64,000 bases of DNA from Xiphias gladius (Eukaryota; Chordata; Actinopteri; Istiophoriformes; Xiphiidae). The notes beneath the pieces were generated by a model. The model saw only the letters and a program-made list of their open reading frames with translations. It ran no database searches and was not told the DNA's origin. The DNA is taken from NCBI RefSeq assembly GCF_016859285.1, contig NC_053400.1, forward strand, positions 18,791,546 to 18,855,545, written 5' to 3'. Both the position numbers and the translations under genes were made by a program. Shown one piece after another: positions 57,421 to 64,000 of this stretch (position 1 is its first letter; each line of letters opens with the position of its first letter).

Positions 57421-60400
57421 TCTGTCTGTCATAACCTATACACTTGCATATTTAATATTAGAAATACATAAAGTGGGTGAGGAGGATCAGTTCACACAGA
57501 ACCCTACATACTGTATATGTTGATAAAACATGGATTTCTGTCAGGTAAACTGAACATTTCACTTTTTTTTTACCCACTTTTGGAAAGCCATAAAACACAT
57601 AATTTTAAGTAACACCTTCCGGCACTGATGCTGCCAAACCACTCAGCGAAATCATGCAATGATGCTCTCCTAAGTAATGTATCCCCATCGTTGCTTTATT
57701 TAGTTTGGTCTTCTTTGTTTTTTCTCCTCATGAGAGTCACCGCAGTGAATCCCTGGCTGCATTTCCTCAGTCCGGTTTGAATTCTGGCCCAGAAGGAGGT
57801 AAACCCAAGTGAGAGAACAAAGGCTTTTTGTCAGAGAGATGATGAGAAATCTGTGCTGATGACGAGTTGTCAACCAATGTGGACTGGAACAGTTAAAGCC
57901 TCGCCTGGGGGGATCTATAGGCTCTATATATTAGTCTGACATGATAAGACCTCAGTGATCTAGGGGTTGACAACCACAGACACAGTTTTTCTTTATCCCT
58001 TGTGACGCACTTCCATTCTGGGTAGAGTGTGCTGAAGAGTCAGAGGCTATTCATCCCACACCAGAGTGTGTGCACATAATGTATGCCTCACCCAGCAATC
58101 AGCGTTTTGTGGGATAAACCAAAATCCACGTTGTTTTGAAGATGTACTTTGTCCCTATTCAAGGATGAAGTTATTTACTGTATATGTATGATGATTAAGA
58201 AAGTTATTTTGAAGTGTTTCTGTCAGTAAGTGATTAGATGACCTTACTGAGTAATCTATGGGCAAACACGGTGTTTACTGCAAGTCTTCATAATTAGATC
58301 CCTGATGCTGGACCCTATATTGATCTGAGGGATTGTTCTGTTTTTTTCTTTTGCATTAGAGATTGTGCATGAACTGATTTTAAGGTTAAGATTAAGAATT
58401 AAACTTAAATCTTAAGTGTTAATGTTTATAAACCACACTAGTGGCTCTGTGAGCCTGTACCAAGGCACAGAGATGCTTTAAACTACTGTAAATGCATCAG
58501 CATGCTAACATGCTAACATACTAATACATTTCCTATAGTGCCACTGTAAAAGTCAGGGATCACCAATCAACTGCTGTTTTAAAATTCATCCTCTGTGAAC
58601 CATGAATGACCACGAATTTCATGGAAACCAGATGTTGTTGAGATATTTCAGTGGTGGACTGACCAACAGACCAACAATTCCATCCCTAGAGCCACTCTGC
58701 CAGCATAGTTAAAAATCATTTTTACTGATTGACAATTGTTTAAAATTTCACACATATTGCATAGTGTATACGTTCATATCAAATGCAACAGTGAACAATA
58801 ATAGATTTTATGATTTTTTGACTTTTGTTTCTTGTAGGCTATGTCTTGTACTTTTATGTATATTGAAAAAAGTGATTTAAATGCATAACGCTGCCTATGA
58901 GGTCCATATTGATTTATGCATATCATGCAAAGAACACAGACATAGAACTGAAGCCTTCAGAAATCTCTCAGTATTTCCTGGGGACAGAAGAGGCACTGGA
59001 AGCTGACATTTTTTCCACTGTTGCTTTTCACAATGACAGAGTCCTAAATAATGAGGTCTGGTAAAAGACCTCATTCACTCCTCCACATGACTTTCCTCAA
59101 AGGATTGCCATTAGTCCAATATTTGGCAAATGATGGTTACATGAAACACTGAAACACTGTTACATAAACCTGCCTTCAGCAATCCAGTCTAAATATAGAG
59201 AACCTTGTTATAGATGTTTTAACAAAGAGCGCAGTCACAGCCCAGTTTTGTTTTCCAGCATCGCACAGTGGAGTTGACACATAATCACATGCTGCTAATG
59301 GTTGGTTGATTCTTTTGTACCTCATCTGCTGGTTATTGTCCTGCCGAGTGTACATATGAATCCAACGAGAATCAGAAGAGTCTGTCACAAGCCTGTTCTG
59401 AGTGGAGCAGCTAGACAAGTGGAAAGTTAAGCTGAAATAAACAAGGCTTGAGGGACAGTGTTATTGTCTGTTTAAATAGCTCAATCCTCAGAGGGTTTGT
59501 TCTAGTACACAACCAGTGAACCACAGAAGAAGAAGGAATAAACTGCATCGGCAAAGCCCTACTTTGGTAACGTATTGTTTCTGTGAGAGTTTAGATGAAA
59601 CTGACCATGGCCTTCTACAGGCTCTTAGTTTGGCCAATCAGTCTAATGTCCAGACAGCAATGATCAAAACAAAGCATTAACATTTATCCTCAGTGAATAT
59701 AGAAGCGAGGTAGGGTGCAACAACAGTGGTGATCTGAATATGAAAAACATCTTTATGAAAACACCTGGACGTAAAAATTAGAAACTTATCTTCAGCTGGT
59801 GCATAGTACTGCTGAGGTATTTATGTCAGATAGATGGCAGTGCTGATCTCCGTATACAGCATATGCAAGAAAAGCCTGCACTGTGAGATGTATGCTCTGG
59901 CAAACAAGCTCTCAGGAAGCAGGTACAAATTTCACTTAGAAAATGATAATCTTCTTTTGTACTGTGTGTTCTTCTTCTTCTTAAGTAAGGTAACTATTGA
60001 GAGCAATGGTAGAATAACTCTCAGAAAAACTAAATTAAACCAGTATAAAGAATTCAGGTATATAGTGCCATGACAATATTCCTTTGAATATAAATGATCA
60101 TTTTGGACAGAAACGTTTTTGAAAGACAAGAGACTTAAAGAAAGAGATTGAAGATATATTAGGGAAAGTAGCACATGAAGTAGAATATTTATTTTTATCA
60201 CTGTAACCTATATGACACATTTAAAATGCAATTGTTTCCAGGTGTTCCTACAGTATGCTGTCAGTGCATTAGTAGAGTAATTTTGTTTTTCTCTATGTTA
60301 TGTAACCCCACTGCCTCCCACTCTGCGTGTCACACCCTGCAGAGTACAATATGTGTTGGATCGAGGAAGAGCTCATAAATCGCCCCTCTAGCAGCCCTTG

Positions 60401-61598
60401 TCCCTGTCAGGCTCTATCCAAGAGGGGAAGACAAAAACCCTTTGAAAATGAAGAGCTACAGTAGCTCTGTCTCCACCACGTATGGAAACTAACCAGAGAA
60501 TTATATGAACTTTTCCAGTTCTGAGAAAAATGGATTCTCTACCTGTAATTTCTAACAAACTTAAAGCCGTGGCCATTAATTATAGGGTGTTCAATAGAGT
60601 ATACAGCACAGATGTGATGCATCCATCATACTTGAAGAAGTAGGAGTTCAAATTATGAATTTTGAGCAGGTTACTGTATATAACAGACAGTCTTAAGATG
60701 TGTTGGGCATACAGTACGTTGATCTAATCTCTTGCAATTGGTACATTGAGGTCCAAATTATTATTTGAAATTTGGTCAGAAATTCAGACCAAGTTTCCAC
60801 TCCAGATATGGCTGGGGTGGGTTGAATGAACTGGTTAGACCTCCAACTCAGAATACTGGACTCTTTGGATCTGGACTATTCAGAGTTTCATTTGAAAATT
60901 GTGCTTTTAGCTGCCAACTGAATGAAGGACATCTTTTCTATTTGCATGTCATCAAATTGTGATCTTTGGGTAATTAAAGTCGACATTTGACACAAAAGGG
61001 AGTGGTGAGAGGAGCTGAGACAGAGCTAATGCATTGATACAATTACAATTATAGATAGAAAATAGCAAAGCCCAGTAACCACGTAAGCCCTTTCTTTAAA
61101 GAGGGGTGTGGGCACTGGGACCAAACTCCTGATACCTGACATACACGTATATGGAGCCATAGCTGTTATTAACATGCTGTTCTCCGGATTTATGAGTCAA
61201 TTACCACGATTAAGATATCATTGAGATGTATAGAAAAAAATATAAGTTGCCAGAAACAATCTTTTCTTTCATTTTTGTATCCTAAGTTTTATTAAATTTC
61301 ATCAGCAGAAATCAACTAATAAATTAAAGAAAGATGAATATATACATAAATATACATACATACATAAATACATAAGTAATAATACTGCATATATGCCAAG
61401 CAAATAAAAAATAAACAAAGCAAAGTCTCTCTATATTGAACCTTGCTATTTAAAATGAATTAAGTTATCATATTTCCATTGTAGAGCTCTTTCAATCTAT
61501 TTCAAATTTAGATGTTTTTCAAATCTTTTCATGTAGCATAAATTAGAACAATACAGTCTGCACACTGAAAGCTCCTCATGCAAAAAAAATGTTCATTA
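57421..61598. other. Intergenic, no gene recognised
   Basis: Apart from the inverted family C copy at 58430-58690, nothing coding could be recognised. GC-richer islands at about 57720-57980 and 60300-60480 could be conserved non-coding elements of crispld2 or of the next gene, but this cannot be judged without alignment. Confidence 0.45.
58430..58690 (-). repeat. Dispersed teleost repeat, family C, copy 3 (inverted)
   Basis: Reverse orientation: 'cagcatgctaacatgctaac' near 58499 and 'gaatttcatggaaaccagatg' followed by 'ttgagatatttcagtgg' near 58615-58655, the reverse complement of the start of copy 2. Confidence 0.6.
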
Positions 61599-61641
61599 TT
61601 ACCACTGAGTAAGTAGGAAGTAACTACTTACTCAGTGGTAA
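61599..61641. repeat. Perfect 18-bp hairpin
   Basis: TTACCACTGAGTAAGTAG at 61599-61616 is matched exactly by its reverse complement at 61624-61641 with a 7-base loop. Confidence 0.95.
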
Positions 61642-63488
61642 GATGGTAAGGTATAAGTACACTGCTCTTCATCAGACTGGGTTAGGGTTATGGTTTGGGT
61701 TGAGTCTGATACAGAGCAGTGTCATCGAACATCGCTCAGTCATTTGTGGTGATGATAAACAATTTTTGCATTGGGTTCATTCTGCGTGGTGGCTTTATTG
61801 TTTTGTTTTTTCCTCATGTTTGCTTCCGCACCTGCTTTATATATTTGTGTTTTGTTTTCAATATAGTAGAACTATTCATAGGTAGCTGCAACATTTGCTA
61901 ATAGAAATCCGTCAGTTATGCCAAAGTTGTAAAGGGCTATCATTTTACACAAATCCTCTGCGGCTGCAACGTAAATAAGGTTCATTGCCAGTCCTATGCC
62001 ATTAATACGGGTTCTCATAGAGCCAAATGGAATCAGCATCTCAATGAACAGGCCTACCCTGAGGCCACTTTTCCCATGTTACTGATGTCAGTGGGCTATC
62101 CGCACTAACGTTGGCACTGACTACTCATGCCAAGACAAATGTCAGCATGGGCCTCCCTGCTTGGTCCCAGCTTGGGGCAGTGAGTTTGTTTTACTAGACT
62201 ATACTAGACTGAAAATCCCTTGCTAGCTCCCTTTTGCGCAGTGGTTCTCTAGGGGGTCTGGGAAAGATTTGGTTCCCAGACAGAATTGGTTTTCTAGACT
62301 TGTTGGTGACCTTTTCCCTGAAAGTTAGAACAGCTGACTGGTGGGAGCTGCAAACAAACTACTCTCATTTTTATTAACAATTTATTTAACAATTCCCACA
62401 TTTTATCTCCTTTTACACAAACTATGAAAGACTCCAGGGCTTATGAGTATGTGGGCCATTGTCGAATAATTTCACTGTCACTTTTCCATTTTAAGGCTGA
62501 TAGTGACTTGCGTGTAGGTTTACACATAAGGTTCAGACAACTGTGATAAATGTATGTCCTGTTTGCTTTTGTCTGTGTAATTATGCATGATTTTGCATGA
62601 ACAGCCTTCACTCTAAAGGAATGTTTCTCTAGCTGTATCTGGAATTCATTTGACATGCACTGTTTCTTGTTAAGAGAGCCATCCAATATGTTATCATGGT
62701 ATAAAACACAAACCAGAAGTGTTTCTGTTTTCCATTCTGCAATTTATAGTCACTAATTATGATAGTGGGTGGATGGCTGTATTTACTGTACAAGTACAGT
62801 TATATTTGAAATCAGATTCAGACAACCAGTGAAAGGGGGGAGAATAAAGAAAAAAAAACTTGTTTCTGTCCTCCAGAGAACCATAAATTATGTTTTGGGA
62901 GTGGTGGTTGGACTTTGACGTCTGAGCTAACCAACTTACTCACTCGTTGTGGCGTTTACTCTTTGGAATGAGTAGTAGGCAGTAACAGGAGATCAGACTG
63001 CTGACATGAGTTGAAGCTGATGTGCGTCAGCAATTCTTCCTGTCACGAGGGGGGACATTCAAAAATTGATATTTTTTTTTGTAATCTGTAAGTTTATGTT
63101 GATAGGATGCGTTGTCCACTTCAGTGTTTTCATTACTCCACAGTCTCCTTCACAGCCAGTAGTATCTGATGTTGTAGATCCATTCAGTGGGGTTTAGATG
63201 GAAGGAGATGAAGGGACAGGGTTGAGTTCCTGGTTATGGAAGTTGTTTAGAAAGTATAGCTTCATGGTGTCCACCTCTATGTGGGAAGGCAACAACAGGT
63301 CTAGGTATATGAGTTTAGAGATGAAAAACAGCTTGAGTTGAAGGGTTGAGATGAGCTGTGACAGAGCTGAAAAAGTAGAGCACTTTGGCCATGCCATGGC
63401 AATTAAAGGCAGACAAAAATATGTGCATAAGTATTTTATTTACAAAATATAAATTAAACTGCAAAAAGAGTCGAACAATATGAGTAGT
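61642..63488. other. Intergenic, no gene recognised
   Basis: Short open frames only. No repeat family was identified with confidence. Confidence 0.4.
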
Positions 63489-63793
63489 CACTCATACATG
63501 ACAGGCAGGCAGTCGAAAGGAGCCAGTTGATGTGGTTTGGGCATCTAATCAGGATGCTTCCTGGGTGCCTTCCATTGGCGGTTTTCTGGCCATTTCCAAC
63601 CGGTATGAGGCTCCGGGGTAGACCCAGAACATGTGGGAGAGACTATGTACAGTATCTCATCTGGACTGGGAAAACCTTTGGGTCTCCCATGAGGAACTGA
63701 AAACAATGCTGGGGAGAGGGACGTCTGGACTACCTTGCTTGACCTGCTGCCACTGTGGTGGATGGATGGATGGATGGATGGAATATGAGTAGT
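63477..63793. repeat. 12-bp target-site duplication around the LINE insertion
   Basis: AATATGAGTAGT occurs at both boundaries (63477-63488, 63782-63793) without a mismatch. Confidence 0.85.
63489..63781 (+). mobile_element. 5'-truncated L2-type (Maui-like) LINE, 3' end
   Basis: The segment has the typical fish L2-family 3' end: 'gtcgaaaggagccagttga', 'gggcatctaatcaggatgc', 'agacccagaacatgtggg', 'agagactatgtacagta', 'tgacctgctgcc', and a terminal TGGA repeat (63761-63780). It is flanked by an exact 12-bp duplication, AATATGAGTAGT, at 63477-63488 and 63782-63793, which fixes the insertion limits. Only the tail of the reverse-transcriptase ORF region is left, so it is dead on arrival, as usual for LINE copies. 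Confidence 0.85.
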
Positions 63794-64000
63794 GAAGCTT
63801 GGTGGGCATGTGAGAAAGGTGGTGTGAGGATGAAAAAAATAATAGAGAAACCAAACACAGCACATTGAAAGAGTACCTCTGAGTGGTTGAGCTGTTGGCT
63901 CGCAGCTTTTATGGTGGCTCATGAGCATGACCAGATTTCCATGATGTCCAGTGGTGTTTAAGGGAGTCTTCTTCCAATGCCCCCCCTCACTAATGCCACA

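Noticed and set aside
61340..61400. Repeated 'catacata' pattern as an array of spaced repeats
   Set aside because: It is a simple AT-rich tetranucleotide-like tract; nothing resembling a CRISPR array or prokaryotic system is present in the window.
63545..63928. Minus-strand 127-codon open frame with a His-Pro-Ser repeat
   Set aside because: It is the reverse of the LINE tail and its TGGA repeat, not a gene.

Overview
The window reads as ordinary vertebrate nuclear DNA, almost certainly from a spiny-rayed (percomorph-type) teleost fish. It is AT-rich, its genes are split by GT-AG introns, and the repeats are typical of fish: Tc1-like transposons, an L2-type LINE tail ending in a TGGA run, and short non-autonomous elements carrying the 'gttagcatgctaa' signature. 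Nothing prokaryotic is present. I found three protein-coding genes, and all exon phases were checked by hand so that each reading frame closes.

Layout. (1) About 0.1-3.7 kb, minus strand: a MARVELD3-like tight-junction tetraspan gene (three coding exons, 321 aa) with one GC-AG intron. (2) 3.8-5.9 kb: intergenic DNA with a non-autonomous element into which another repeat appears to be inserted. (3) 5.97-28.86 kb, plus strand: usp10, a ubiquitin-specific protease of 14 coding exons (859 aa) with intact Cys and His/Asp boxes, the N-terminal G3BP-binding and PABP-binding motifs, and a 3' UTR that may run to about 31.76 kb. Its intron 10 holds a dead Tc1-like transposon. (4) 31.8-37.4 kb: intergenic, with two exon-like pieces of unknown membership and a degenerate duplication. 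(5) 37.4-52.1 kb, plus strand: crispld2, with a TATA promoter, a non-coding first exon and 14 coding exons (518 aa: signal peptide, CAP domain, Lys/Pro-rich linker, two LCCL domains), followed by a 3' UTR of about 1.8 kb. (6) 52.4-64.0 kb: gene-poor sequence with a second dead Tc1-like copy, interspersed repeats, a perfect 18-bp hairpin, and a 5'-truncated L2-type LINE with a 12-bp target-site duplication near the end.

The three genes act in unrelated processes: tight-junction membrane organisation, deubiquitination and stress-granule control, and secreted extracellular-matrix or lipid-binding functions. The order usp10-crispld2 matches the human chromosome 16q24 neighbourhood, which supports the assignment of both. 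I saw no convincing new biological system. The most unusual items are the two unexplained exon-like pieces between usp10 and crispld2, the inverted-ended 490-bp segment next to the Tc1 copy, and the FGDF-to-FGEF change in the usp10 N-terminus.
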